NCBI RefSeq assembly: GCF_950295315.1
Contig: NC_080179.1
Location: forward strand, 65,685,126 to 65,749,125
Direction: 5' to 3'
Source: Erinaceus europaeus
Taxonomy: Eukaryota; Chordata; Mammalia; Eulipotyphla; Erinaceidae
DNA: 64,000 nucleotides
In this document: positions 1 to 10,847 of the stretch, piece by piece
Position numbering within the stretch: position 1 is the stretch's first letter
Layout of the letters: each line of letters opens with the position of its first letter
The notes under the pieces: model-generated
Databases searched by the model: none
Told to the model about the DNA's origin: nothing
What the model saw: only the letters and a program-made list of their open reading frames with translations
Made by a program: the position numbers and the translations under genes

Positions 1-281
1 AGAAAGTACTTTATAAATCAGCAGAATCCTTAGGGAAAGCATTTCAGGCATTAGCTAATTGGATTAGCTGTGGTGTTTTCTGTGGATTCTAAGAAATCAG
101 TAAGCTATAGATTAAAATCATCAAACAACTCTGGTCACAGAGGTGGGAAGTCTCTTTTCTCTTGCTGGTAAACATTTAGTTCCATGGACTACAAATACAT
201 TCAGACTCTTCTTCCTTTAAAGGAGACTGACTGTATTCCCTAAAGATTGGAATGTATGAGGTTTTCTTTTTTCTCTTGCTA

Positions 282-284
<3 letters not shown>

Positions 285-344
<60 letters not shown>
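285..344. repeat. (AT)30 microsatellite
   Basis: Sixty bases of uninterrupted AT dinucleotide. It generates an artefactual tyrosine/isoleucine repeat open frame on the minus strand that should not be taken as a protein. Confidence 0.98.
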
Positions 345-347
<3 letters not shown>

Positions 348-1080
348 GAAAGTAGATCTGAATCATTCACCTTAGTAGAATGAAGATTGTTTATTCTCCC
401 AGGATTATGAAATTTCTTCTCTGCAGGAAACAATAGGGTATAATCAGTTTCCTTGTTTCTCAAGCCATTTCCTCAGTTCAGGATAAGCCTATTTAACAAG
501 CTGAATTCTGCCATTCACAAATAAGTATTTGAAGATTTTTTTTTCAGGGTCAAATGCAACTTCTACAAACATAAGAATGATGGAAATCGCTAAATCTGTT
601 CATATAGGGGGATAAAACAGGTTGAGACATGAATACCAAAAGTGATAAGGGCAGTTTTCCTAAGGCCTCCAAACTTCGTGGTCAAGGGTTTATTTTAGAC
701 ACTCAGAAGTCATGTAGATAAGCTTTTGCATTATTTAAGCCACTAATGAACATATTCTGCCAACAAAATAACATTAAGACGGGGGGAAAAAGAACAGGTT
801 CTTCTATGCTCTATGCCTTTTAAATGCTCGATATATCCAGCATATTATTTAAATATCTTTTGTTTTGTAGCGACTTTATGAAGATATACTTTATAATATA
901 TCTTCCCCACAGGCCAGAGCTATATCTTTTCAGATGAAGACTTAAGAGTACTTTATTGCCCATTTCTTTCTATCTTATTCATCTAATTTTAGTAATTAAA
1001 CATAGTGAATTTACAAGTTATTAAAATGTTATTTTTTTCTCATTTCAAATATAGTCTGATTCATTTAAAAATGAAGGAAG
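345..1080. other. AT-rich unique DNA, no feature recognised
   Basis: No SINE, L1 or coding signal could be recognised here. Composition is AT-rich with short homopolymers only. Confidence 0.5.
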
Positions 1081-1100
1081 AAATACAAAGAAATCTAAAA

Positions 1101-1121
1101 CACACACACACACACACACAC
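1101..1121. repeat. (CA)n microsatellite
   Basis: About ten CA units, uninterrupted. Confidence 0.95.
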
Positions 1122-1279
1122 TACAGAAACATTTCCCTTAGCAGCCTTTTCCAAGAGCATTATAAAATCTGAACAATGTTCTATGAGTTCTTAACTCAAC
1201 AATATAGGACAAGGAAAAAAATAATGGCTACTCAGAGCCCTTCCCTAGTCTACTTTAAACTCAAATGTGGTTATACATT

Positions 1280-1480
1280 CACCAATTATATCCCATATCT
1301 GAATCTCCTATTGGAAGTCATCCTATTATCATGTGAAAAGTAGTATCTTGATTGCTATAATCATCAGTTCCATAGTCTCCCTTATACTGCCTAGTTCCGA
1401 AAAGAGTATTTTTATTGTGTTGTCTCACTCACAAGACTATAAATTCCATGAAAGTAAAAGCAACATATTGAAAAACTATT
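1280..1480 (+). mobile_element. Possible LINE-2 3' remnant
   Basis: The words around 1425-1465 (agactataaattccatgaa) resemble the LINE-2 3' end, which typically reads 'agactgtaagctccatga'. The element is heavily diverged and the limits are guesses. Confidence 0.3.
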
Positions 1481-1574
1481 TTACTAGTGATTTAATAATG
1501 TTTTCACTTAAGTGTGATATGAAAGTCACCATACTCTCTACCAATGCCTCTTTATTTTATTTTATGTGAAAAGA

Positions 1575-1764
1575 CAAATTGAGAAGGGATGGGGGGAGAT
1601 AAAGTGGGAGAGACATAGATAGACATCCTCAGACCTACTTCTGTCACTTGTAAAGCATATCCACTGCAGCTGGGGAGCAGGGCTTGAACCCGGTTTCTTG
1701 TGTGGGTCCTTGGGCTTACTTAGCACAATGTGTGATTAACTGGGTGTGCCACCTCCCAGCCCCA
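1575..1764 (-). mobile_element. tRNA-derived hedgehog-type SINE, antisense
   Basis: Read on the minus strand it follows the family order: a head ending in a tRNA B-box-like 'gggttcaagccc', a body 'cagctgcagtggatatgc', then a CT-rich segment. The plus strand shows the GA-rich tail side first and ends in 'gccacctcccagcccc'. Diverged copy. Confidence 0.8.
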
Positions 1765-1769
1765 CCTAT

Positions 1770-2210
1770 ATTCTCTGTAAAAACTCTCAGCAGCCAAAAC
1801 TCTTTGAATATTTATACATCAAAGTCCTATGCACACACTTTATTAAAGTCAAATATTATTTACCTCCCCTCCAAAAGGAATGCAGTAGACTAGATATATA
1901 TTTAAAAAAAACTCTATTAACTGTTGAAGTTAATTGTTTTATCACTTCTCTGTTCTCTACAACAACAATCATATATACTTCCTTTTAAAAAATATATACT
2001 GTCTTGTTTTCTGGGATAGACATATGTATTTAAAGCATAAATATTAGCTATTTTTTCAAAATAAATTTTGAATATTCAGCGAAAAATTTGATAATAACTA
2101 AAATTAAAATTTGATAATAACTACTTTTCTGTACATGATTAAAATTAAAAAAACTGCCAACTATATAAAAGGAAGTGTTATATTCTTCTATCTTAATAAA
2201 TATGATAAAC
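1770..2210. other. AT-rich unique DNA
   Basis: No repeat family recognised. A short local duplication of 'aaaatttgataataacta' occurs near 2083-2121. Overlapping open frames here continue out of the preceding antisense SINE and have no coding character. Confidence 0.5.
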
Positions 2211-3372
2211 TCTGTTGGGATTATCAAACAAGTAAATGCACAAAACCTGGAGGCTAACTAAGACCCCACTAAAACCCTAGGCCTATTTCCTCCCTAACTT
2301 GAGGCCAGATTTCATAAACCTAATACTGGCCTGAAAACAACAAATGACAATCAGTTCTTTAACAATAGAAAAAAGTCTAAGCTCATCAGATAAAAAATGG
2401 ATTACAAAAACTGTATAAAGGCAAGAGACTGGCTCATATAAAGACTTTTTTTTTTTTTTTTTGCCACTATCAGGCCACCCATCACCAAGGTCCTAGACAG
2501 GAAATCCTTATATTCACCCATAGATAATATAGGCCTAGACCTCTAATAGACCCCTCTCTCTACTATCAATGCTACATCCATTTGGGAATGTCATCAGAAG
2601 CGCCTCTGTGGGCTTTTTCAGAAACATACACTCACTATGACCTAGCAATTGTAGGGACTGTCCCACTCTCTGAAGGGAAGCTGGGTCATCCTACTCTGCC
2701 AGTAGGGGAGACTGGTCCTGAACTGAATGAAGCCTAGAATATTCCCAGCTATGGACTGTGAGCTCAGTCTGACAGAGACTCAAAGGTTGTACAGGCTCTG
2801 GTGCTAAAAATGCATAGATATGAGCCCGGGATTAGACAATCTAGTAGATGTGGTAAACAGTCAATTGCATTTGTATGTTGTCTTTAAATTTGAGAGAAAC
2901 TCTGCCCTAATCCTGCTTCCTAGTTCTGTTCTCACCTCTGACACCATCCATTTGTATTTCTAGTTCACCCTATATCAGCTATCAAGTTTAAGCACAGATG
3001 ACTAAGCCTTAGGCTCCTAGAACCATTTCCCAAATACACTTCCTAGCTTTCTTCTACCCTAAGGTCCCTATATTCATTGGCTCTATTTCTACTTTATGGT
3101 CCCTGTTTATTAAATATTTTGTCCTGCTCTCCATCTTACTGCCCATCTGCCACCAAGCTGCAGACGCTAATGTGATTCCATCTTGTCCTCCCTGGGAAGA
3201 TGACCTCACCAGTTCTTCTCTTGGAACCTCACCTCTCCAGAACCCTGTCCCAGTAGGGAAAGATAGAAACAGGCCTGGGTATGGATTGACTTGCCAGTGT
3301 TGAGTGCCCAGGTGAGAAGCAATAAAAAATGTCACAACTGCCATCTTCTGCACCCCCAGAATATTTTTGGTT
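2211..3372 (+). mobile_element. Diverged copy of long unclassified retroelement (3' module family)
   Basis: From about 2420 ('aagagactggct') to 3370 ('atactcccaga') the order of blocks matches the copy at 57.3-58.3 kb: 'cactatcaggccac', 'aggcctagacctc', 'gaagggaagctgg', a variable middle, then the shared 3' module with 'agccctg..ccactagggaaag' and 'ccttctgcacccc'. Both copies are non-coding. The type of element is unsettled; an L1 3' untranslated region is the best guess. A run of about 17 T interrupts it at 2446-2462. Confidence 0.6.
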
Positions 3373-3580
3373 TATACTCCCAGAAAGGTAAGTGATATGG
3401 GAAGTAAGTCAGAGAGCTCTGTATACACATTCCACCAGGATGCAAAGCATTTGTCACCAGGAATCTTGTTTTTATACCAGCAATGAAAAGGAAGTAAATC
3501 TGGAAAGTACCAGAGGAAGGCAGGTAGTGTTTCTCTTATCTAGAGAACAGAAGAAAAAAAGGAAAGACACATGGAAGTAC

Positions 3581-3645
<65 letters not shown>

Positions 3646-3890
3646 TTAGGAAGCAAGTGAAGGCAATACAATAAGACAATTCAAAAAACTGGGGAAAATA
3701 GATGCCTAGATATAGATAGATAATTATAAAATCAGCCCATATCTGTGACCTTGGGAGAACTACTGCAGTTTCCAATGGAGGGACTAAGGACAGTGAACTC
3801 TGGTTGTGGAAACCATATGGGATTATACCCCTGCTATCTTACAGTTTTGTAAATCAATATTGAATCACTAATAAAAATACATTTAAAAAT
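3373..3890 (+). mobile_element. Related retroelement 3' end, interrupted by a GT microsatellite
   Basis: The segment 3660-3880 matches the reverse complement of 6740-6960: shared words include 'cccatatctgtga', 'gcagtttccaatggagg' and 'attatacccctg'. It ends in an A-rich run with 'aatcactaataaaaa', as expected of a non-LTR retroelement 3' end. Confidence 0.55.
3583..3642. repeat. (GT)30 microsatellite
   Basis: Sixty bases of perfect GT. It explains the Cys-Val and Thr-His repeat open frames on the two strands. Alternating purine-pyrimidine sequence of this length can adopt Z-DNA. Confidence 0.98.
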
Positions 3891-5000
3891 GCTGTCTAAA
3901 TAATCCGACTAAGAAGTACAGTAGTGATGCTAAGAAAGTCCCTATCAAATTTTAGGAAAATCTCTTATGAGACCATTTTCATGTCAGGTATTTTGCCTTT
4001 CAAATCAATTTTAGTTAAAACAAAAGGCAATAGTATAAGGACTCTGTAGTTTTCATTTTAAAGTATATATTTTTCCAAATACAATTTTAAACTTAAATGA
4101 CTCCTATTTTAAAATAATAATTATACTAAATACATCAGAAATTTTGTTCTTCTGAAAATTCTACATGCTGAAAATTCTGTGAGAATGAAAATCTGTTTGT
4201 TCTTTTGGCTTTGGTTGAAATTCTTGTGCAAAGTAAATATACAATTTTCAATATAATCCATGGTACTCTATGAAGTCTGGAACAAAGTTTTGAAAAGAAA
4301 ATTAGAAGCAATTATTGATTTTTAAAAAGCTCACTTTATCTAACAGTTTTCTCTCTCTTGCTCATTTCCTTATGTAAAAGAATTTAACCAAAGAAATCCA
4401 GCATTCTAATTCAATTTCTCCTCTGAAGTATATAATTTTATTTCGTCATAATGGCTGCTTTTATTTCCAGGGTCAGATTTTATTTAAATTTCAGTCCATT
4501 AGGAACAAAAACTTGCCATTTTCTGATAAACAAAATCAGCAGGGGAGCCTCTTCAAACGAGAAATGTATTTCTATCGACCTTTGTTTTATTTGATCTAAA
4601 TGACAGGTATACACCACTTTTCCTGTGTTTACTTTTAAAGATTCTGAAAAAAGGGGGGTGACATTTTTAACAACAAAACTAGCAATCACCCTGGTACTTC
4701 TGTGACAGGCAGATGGAAGAAATGATAAAAAGATGTAATCCATTGCTTTAGACCACCAAAGAGGCCTAATATGAGTCATTAGCAGAAAACCATTAATTTT
4801 CTTTTTTCCTTATTCTGACTGTTGTTTGTAGAAGTGCTCAACCTCTTAGGAATTGAAACATTTAACTGTTTCTTGTTATTTTGCGAAAGGGAGGCCAAAT
4901 CATTAACAGAGGGGAATTAAGGGAGATAGCATTATATAGTTTAAGATACCCGAGTGATAAAGGTAACATTTTAGATTATTAGGTTGAGTTTTCTAATAGC
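3891..5000. other. AT-rich unique DNA; 4460-4790 possibly constrained
   Basis: No repeat recognised. The part from about 4460 to 4790 has more balanced composition and few low-complexity runs. The 99-residue minus open frame across it has no recognisable domain. I cannot test conservation. Confidence 0.4.
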
Positions 5001-5019
5001 TAATAAGAAATAGCATTCC

Positions 5020-5165
5020 TAAAACACTGTAAAGACTATAAGGGCTTTCACAAACACAATCTCATCTCCTGAACATTCTGATAGTTTCAGAAACTCAATC
5101 ATGTTGAAATTAGAGAACTAAAGGCCCTTGTCTGATCTTATAGTTTCATATTCAAGGCCATCTTA
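5020..5165 (+). mobile_element. MIR SINE remnant
   Basis: The series 'agggctttcacaaacacaatctcat', then 'tttcagaaact', then 'agaactaaaggcccttgtc' parallels the MIR core-to-3' order (agcgctttacatatattatctcat, tttacagatgaggaaactga, agtaacttgcccaaggtcac). Old, diverged mammalian-wide repeat. Confidence 0.55.
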
Positions 5166-5284
5166 AGCCTTATAAAACAACAGAAAATAAGGTGATGTTC
5201 TAATTAAATAACTATGGAAACCCAACATTTATCCCAAGTTGCTCCTACAAGACATTGATTCTCAAGCGAGGCAAAAGCTGACAA

Positions 5285-5395
5285 TTACCATGTACACAAC
5301 ACCGGTTTAAGCCTGGTCCCCACTGCGTTGAAGGAGTGTTATGATTTCTTTCACTCTATCTCTCTGCCAAGCTGCCTCTCTATAGATATTTTAAA
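5285..5395 (+). mobile_element. Old tRNA-derived SINE (family E) fragment
   Basis: The B-box-like 'ggtttaagcctggtccccac' followed by 'gttgaaggag' and a CT-rich tail matches better copies at 16.5 kb and 37.2 kb, which read 'gcccagtccccagcacattgaagga'. Confidence 0.6.
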
Positions 5396-5399
5396 TGTT

Positions 5400-6073
5400 T
5401 CAATTAGAGGGAAAAATGATTCATGGGTATAGGTAATTTTCTATCCTTTTCTTTTTTCCTCACTCATCTTACTCTACCTATATCATCTGCCTTGTTGTCT
5501 TTTTCATGTATATACACCACGCCATGTTTCCTACAGTCAGGATGAACAAAGAAATATTTTTCTAAACTACATTCTATATTATCTGTAAGGACTGAAGTTA
5601 AAGAAAACTATTGTGAATGGATACTGAATCAGAATGCCTGTCTTTTTTTCTCTTTTAATATAGGTGATGTAGATGATATATATGTTACATATGATATATA
5701 TGATAAATAAATAGTGTATCTTATATATGGCTAGTAAATAGAACATATATATTGAGAACAGAAAACTGTATAACCAATTGTGTGTATGTAAATGTTTTCT
5801 AGTCACTTTGATATGACAGATAATTAGTAATATACTTCTAAGTGCTATAAATCTTAGTGATTTTCAGTCAGTAAAACTTTGTCAGTTAGTGTCAATGTTT
5901 AACTTAAACATGCTTATTTTAACAACCTATAGGGCAGTGAAGCCATTTTTCTTGCAGTTAAATAACTATAAATTAAAGTCACAGTTTTAATTCTGGATGC
6001 AAGGTGAGTGCTCTAGGGTAGTTTATTTATTTACTTACATCCAGAATACTAAACATAATAAAAACAACATAAA
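5400..6073. other. AT-rich unique DNA with degenerate AT repeat
   Basis: Contains imperfect 'atatatgat' runs at 5665-5720 and no recognised element. The small open frames are tyrosine/isoleucine-rich products of the AT repeat. Confidence 0.5.
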
Positions 6074-6086
6074 TTTTCATTCTATA

Positions 6087-6377
6087 GGGAGTCAGGTGGT
6101 AGCACAGTGGTTAAGCACAGGTGGCACAAAGCGCAGGGACTGGCCTAAGGATCCCGGTTCGAACTCCCAGCTCCCCACCTGCAGGGGAGTGGCTTCACAA
6201 GTGGTAAAGTCTGCAGGTGTTTGTCTTTCTCTCTCCCTGTCTGTCTTCCCCTCCTCTCTCCATTTCTCTCTGTCCTATCCAATAAGGACGACATCAATAA
6301 AAACAACAATAGTAACTACAACAATAAAACAAGGGCAACAAAAGGGAATAAATAAATATTTTAAAAAGTTTTAAAAT
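6087..6377 (+). mobile_element. Hedgehog-type SINE, family A1, complete, with TSD
   Basis: Complete element: head 'gggagtcaggtggtagcac' (A-box region), B-box 'ggttcgaactcc', body 'ctccccacctgcaggggagt', CT-rich segment, then an A-rich tail with 'acaagggcaacaaaaggg'. A 13-bp target-site duplication 'ttttcattctata' flanks it at 6074-6086 and 6378-6390, showing insertion by L1-type target-primed reverse transcription. Confidence 0.95.
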
Positions 6378-6526
6378 TTTTCATTCTATATCACATACTA
6401 CTATCGCTCTAAAGAGACTACCTTCAAAGTACCTTGAACAATAATAATAAAAAAATCAAGTTAGGGATTCTCATACTTGAGATCACTTACTTTATAAGGA
6501 TGCTTTTCTTTATTAATGATACTGAA

Positions 6527-6569
6527 GTCTACGGCCATACCACCCTGAACACGCCCGATCTCCTCTGAT
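6527..6569 (+). pseudogene. 5S rRNA 5' fragment (pseudogene)
   Basis: The 43 bases from 'gtctacggccataccaccct' through 'gaacacgcccgatctcctctg' reproduce the start of vertebrate 5S rRNA almost exactly (one visible change, 'ctcc' for 'ctcg'). Similarity stops after about 'ctgat'. The internal promoter box A and the 3' two thirds are missing, so this is not a functional gene. It is probably a truncated retrocopy. Confidence 0.85.
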
Positions 6570-6639
6570 ACTGAGAATTCTGATAACGTTTTTCTTTTTA
6601 TCTGATTATTCCTTTTTGTTTTGTGAAATTCATGTGTTT

Positions 6640-6730
6640 CAATTATTTATAGTCCATGAATGAGCGGAATATCTAGTAGCGAGTTTTCACCTACTTACCT
6701 ACTTCACTAAGCGTAATAATCTCCAATTTC
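6640..6730 (-). mobile_element. Possible L1 ORF2 3' fragment, antisense
   Basis: 'catgaatgagcggaatatc ... acttcactaagcgtaataatctcca' resembles the antisense of the L1 ORF2 terminus (usual form 'acttcacttagcataatgtcctcca'). Short and diverged. Confidence 0.45.
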
Positions 6731-6737
6731 TTTTTTT

Positions 6738-6990
6738 AAAATTTTAGTAGTAGTTTAATAATATTTACTTCTAAAATTAGGAGATACAGGGGTATAATGC
6801 CACACTTTTCCCATAGCCAGAGCTCTGTGTCCTTATTTCCTCCACTGGAAACTGCATTGATTTTCCCAAAATCACAGATATAGGCTGACTATTATTTCTA
6901 TAACTATCTACCTATATTTATATATACTTGCCCATTTTTTCCCTATGGTCCTGACTTCTCTTCCTTTCTAAGTCACACCTACTACTTTTA
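6738..6990 (-). mobile_element. Retroelement 3' end, antisense (relative of 3660-3880)
   Basis: Reverse complement matches 3660-3880 over most of its length, ending in 'ggcattatacccctg' and an AT-rich tail. It confirms that the 3.7-kb block is a dispersed repeat rather than unique sequence. Confidence 0.6.
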
Positions 6991-7154
6991 AAGGTATAAT
7001 CTCCATTTTCACTCATTTTGTGTTGCAGGATACATTATTTTATCTCAGAGTATATTACTCATTTCTTGAAATAAAAATAGGGTAAAATGAAGGGCTCCTA
7101 AAAAAATTTTACCCAATTTGAAACTCTTCTGAGTTTTATTGTTCAAAGGTTTTA

Positions 7155-7216
7155 ATTATATATGTATATATATATATTTATATATGTGTGTGTGTGTGTG
7201 TATATATATATACAAG
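7155..7216. repeat. Compound TA/TG microsatellite
   Basis: Imperfect TA units, then TG, then TA again. Confidence 0.9.
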
Positions 7217-8035
7217 TAGCATGTTAGATATGAAATGTAACATAATAACCCACATTATATTTTAAATCAGTTTAATGCCTGTTAACAAGCACAGGCAATT
7301 TTCAGTGGTAAAATGTGATTATGAAACAGATTTAGATAAACAATTGGCTGGAAATATATGTTTCAAACAGGAAAAAGTGCGATCAGTAACATCTAAGCTC
7401 AGCATTTGGCTGCATTCTAATGTATCTACACAAAGCTATGGTTTGTCACTTCACGAAAGAGTCTAAGGGTTCTCCCCCTGAGATTTGTAGATCTGCAGTT
7501 TTGCCTTTAATGATATGAAAGATGTTCTTGCTGAAGACTATTCAGGCCCAGACAAGTAATAAATGACAGCTCCCTTTAACGCTGTCTGAATTTCTTCACT
7601 GTATGGTCCATATTTTAGATCATCAACCAAAACTGTAGAGTCCATTTCAAAATATTTGTTAATACTTAGAAAAGAAGAATCACAGAGTCATCATTTGGCC
7701 TTTCTATATAATACTTCCATAGGTAACTCTTTACAAATTTAAAGGAAGAAAAAAATGAATCAGATTAAATCTCTCATTTACTTTTAATAATATAATTGTG
7801 TAAATGTTCTTAACCAGTGGATTGAACTGGATACAGTTCTGCCAACCCTTGCACTCAAAGATATATGGTAGTAACCAGAGTTTTTCTAGGTTTTCATAAT
7901 TGTGGAGTATTGCCAACATCTAGTGGGTAGAAATTAGAGATACCTTTAGGTATCCTCCAATGCACATAGCAACCCTCCACCACAAAGAATCACTCAACCC
8001 ACAATGCTACTAGTTATCCAAGAAGAAAAATCCCA
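7217..8035. other. Unique DNA, no recognised repeat
   Basis: A 63-residue plus frame (7275-7466) and a 62-residue minus frame (7731-7919) are present but neither has flanking splice signals I trust or a recognisable domain. 7260-7720 has moderately complex sequence and might be conserved noncoding DNA; untested. Confidence 0.4.
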
Positions 8036-8036
8036 G

Positions 8037-8156
8037 GCGGAGGGTAGATAGCATAATGGTTATGCAAACAGACCCTCATGCTTGAGGTTCCAAAGTCCCA
8101 GGTTCAGTCCCCCGCACCACCATAAGCCAGAGCTGAACAGTGTTCTGGTTAAAAAA
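8037..8156 (+). mobile_element. tRNA-derived SINE, family C
   Basis: Starts 'ggagggtagatagcataatg', carries the B-box-like 'ggttcagtcccccgcacc', the diagnostic 'ccagagctgaacagtgttct', and ends in an A-rich tail. About 120 bp, distinct in body from families A and B. Confidence 0.85.
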
Positions 8157-9090
8157 AGAAGGAAAATCCCTCCCAACCTCCCCAACACACATCAAGATCA
8201 CTGATGAGTAAGTATTTACTTTCATATAATCTTTTGCAACACAAAATCAATGTGCCTTGAAAAAAAAAAAGTGAGTTGGTGGAGTACAATATATCTATGC
8301 ACATATGATCACTCAAATAAAATATAAGCAAAACTGCTATCAAAACTAAGAGGATGAAGAAAAAAGGAAAAGTGACGTGAAAGTAAGAATGTAGTTAAGT
8401 TCCAACTAGAATGGAAAATAACTAAGAATGGAAAACAACAATCAATGTGCCAGTTCTGCAAAGCAAATTTAAGACCTACATTTTAACTGACTGCAAAATA
8501 ATTCCTGTTCAATCTTAAGAGAGTCAAAGTATTTCAGACTTGTTATTTTCCTTTTCTGAAACAGGAAATGCCTTTCATTCTCGCTGTGCTTAGCTTACTG
8601 CCATTCACACTTTAGGGTTTTAATGCAATATGATAGATTTATTTTTAAATGCTTTGAGTTTACTTTTCAATTTAACGATTTGTTTCATTATTTACAGGCT
8701 AATTTAGTGAGCCTACATAAGATTAATTGTATGGTCTTTTAAGGCACGTGACAATTCATTAAAAAGTGATAAAATCAGGCAACTGAAAAACAAATGACTT
8801 GTGACATATGAGTGGATTCTCTGGGACCATTTATTAATGCATGTTTTCTTCAGATTTGTTGCAAGGTCTAAAGCAAAACTAGCTTAAAATTGAGCATAGG
8901 ATTGTAAATTATTTGGAGTGGCAGGTACCTGGACAATACAGTATATTAAAAGAGAATGATGAGTTAATTTTTCTAAGTAGAAGAAACTATGACAAATCAA
9001 AACATATACATAAACACTATTTTAGTATCATCTAAATTATTATTATAATTAATAATCGCTGTGTAAGATTCACCACTCAGGACACATTTT
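8157..9090. other. AT-rich unique DNA
   Basis: No repeat family or coding signal recognised. The Cys/Trp-rich minus frame at its left end continues out of a poly-A/poly-T boundary and is not credible. Confidence 0.45.
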
Positions 9091-9099
9091 CTGTTTGCT

Positions 9100-9275
9100 T
9101 GTTTCAGAGAGAGAGAAAGACAGACAAACAGACAGGCACACACACACAGAGAAAGAGAGAGAGACCCCACAGCACTAAGGCTTCTTCAAGTGTCACGAGG
9201 ACTAGGCCTAAACATATCTCAAGTACAAGGCAAATGAAGTGCACTAGCCAACTAAACTATTTTGCTGGTTCTAGA
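9100..9275 (-). mobile_element. Old tRNA-type SINE (family D), antisense
   Basis: GA-rich tract 'gagagagagaaagacag', then 'ccacagcactaaggcttctt' and a tRNA-like end near 'actagccaactaaactatttt'. The order matches other family D copies at 26.6, 29.8 and 38.3 kb. Highly diverged. Confidence 0.5.
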
Positions 9276-9421
9276 ATCATGTGTCTTATGAAAACTAATT
9301 AACACAATTATCCTAAGGTCTCTTATTATTTTTAACCTGGATATAAGAAAATTTTAACAGGTAGACTAGTTAAAGAGTTACCTATACAGGTTTTATATAG
9401 AAAAATCAAATGATGACTATG

Positions 9422-9567
9422 GCAGACACCTGCAGACCTACTTCACCGCTTTGTGAAATGACTACCCTGTAGGGTGGGGAACCGGGGGCTCGAACCGGGA
9501 TCCTTATTCCGGTCCTTGTGCTTCACACCACCTGCACTTAACCTGCTGCGCTACCGCCCGACTCCCG
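9422..9567 (-). mobile_element. Hedgehog-type SINE, family A1, antisense, partial
   Basis: Reverse complement begins 'gggagtcgggcggtagcgca' and retains the B-box 'ggttcgagcccccggttccc'. It is cut after the 'ctgcaggtgtctg' body, so the CT and A-rich tail are missing. The head is close to the consensus I can infer from this window, so the copy is fairly young. Confidence 0.92.
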
Positions 9568-9599
9568 AAAGAAAAATTTTATTTCTACCTTTTTGTATA

Positions 9600-9705
9600 C
9601 ATACAGTAATTGTTATTTGCCTTCTATGTGCCAAACACTGCCCTAGAGTCTGAAGCTGTGGCTGTAAAGAAAAGCAACTCATCTTCCTTTCTAGATTTAG
9701 AATCT
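9600..9705 (+). mobile_element. LINE-2 3' remnant
   Basis: 'ctatgtgccaaacactgccctag' followed by 'gtggctgtaaagaaaagc' parallels LINE-2 'tatgtgccaggcactgtgctag ... gatacaaaggtgaacaa'. Confidence 0.5.
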
Positions 9706-10149
9706 AAAACTGGAGCCAGGGTTTAAGTGGACCTAAACAAAAAACAAAACTCACTGTAGGATGGAACATTGGCACTGATAGAATATAGAGTGCTGAAACT
9801 CAGTGTGAGATAAGAGGATTATGAGACCAGGCATTTGTTTTACTGAGGAGGATAGTTGCCTCAGTTGTTTTCCTTTCTAGCTGTTGAGTCAATGGATTAT
9901 TGACTTTAGTTTAATTTCATTACATCCTCTATTATTATCTTCTACTCCAAACAAGCCTTTGCCAATGAAACTTAGTAATCTACTGCTTGCTCAGCTTACA
10001 TAAGTAAGCTTACCACATTTACTCAGGGATGCAGAAGGAAGGTATACCTCATACAGCATATGCTTACTTTTCTACAATGGGGGAGAGATAATTTGATGAT
10101 CTATACAAACTAGGTAAGAAATTTTCTAAGTAGTGTTCCTTGGTCTCCA
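9706..10149. other. Unique DNA, no feature recognised
   Basis: Nothing beyond ordinary AT-rich sequence. Confidence 0.5.
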
Positions 10150-10282
10150 ACTGTAGGGGGAAAGCTTCATGAGTGGTAAAGTAGGGCTGCAGATGTCTCT
10201 CTATCTCTCTCCCTCCCTAGCTCCCGCTTCATCTCAATTTCTTTTTCCTCTATCCAATAATAAATAAATAAATATTTAATTG
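10150..10282 (+). mobile_element. Hedgehog-type SINE, family A2, 5'-truncated
   Basis: Starts inside the element at 'tgtagggggaaagcttcat', continues through 'agtagggctgcagatgtctc' and CT-rich sequence, and ends in 'ccaataataaataaataaat'. Confidence 0.85.
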
Positions 10283-10787
10283 CTATTTTCAGATCTTTGT
10301 GTTGCCCTAAAAGAGCTGGCCAGTTATTTCTATGCAAAATTTGATTCACTTTTATCTAGTCTAGTAAAAAAGTTTCATTTTGGGAAAGAGGGAGGGAAAT
10401 AATATTTGAAAAATAGCTATAAGGTGAAAATGCTATTCATGACTAAACTTTTAATGGTGTTGATGAATATATTGTGTATAATATGAATGATGTTTAGGAA
10501 CGTGAATATCAAAGAAGATAAAACTCTGAGAGCTTACTAATTCAAAATGAATTAAACCATTCAAAATGAATATAAGGGGAAATATAACACTGAAGCAATC
10601 AAGATTTTAACAAAGTAAGCCAGCATGTCATTTAGATTTTCAAATAAACTTTTCATTTAGATTTTCAAATAAACCTTGAGGTACAGGCTTAAAAAAATCC
10701 CATACTTGCTTTTTGTTTTTTTTTGAAATTAAGTAACTGTTCTATAGCCAAACTATATTTAAGCAAAAGTTGGACACGAAATGCTAT

Positions 10788-10791
<4 letters not shown>
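10283..10791. other. Unique DNA with a local tandem duplication
   Basis: A 27-bp unit with 'tcatttagattttcaaataa' occurs twice in tandem near 10627-10676. Otherwise no recognised element. Confidence 0.6.

Positions 10792-10843
<52 letters not shown>
10792..10843. repeat. (GT)26 microsatellite
   Basis: Perfect GT repeat, which accounts for the His-Thr repeat open frame on the minus strand. Confidence 0.98.

Positions 10844-10847
<4 letters not shown>

Noticed and set aside
176..463. 95-codon minus frame with a Tyr-Ile repeat
   Set aside because: Produced by the (AT)30 microsatellite.
3392..3775. Frames with Cys-Val and Thr-His repeats
   Set aside because: Produced by the (GT)30 microsatellite on either strand.
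6527..6569. Functional 5S rRNA gene
   Set aside because: Only the first third is present; the internal promoter and terminator are absent.
7275..7466. 63-codon plus frame
   Set aside because: Length is expected by chance and no splice sites or domain support it.
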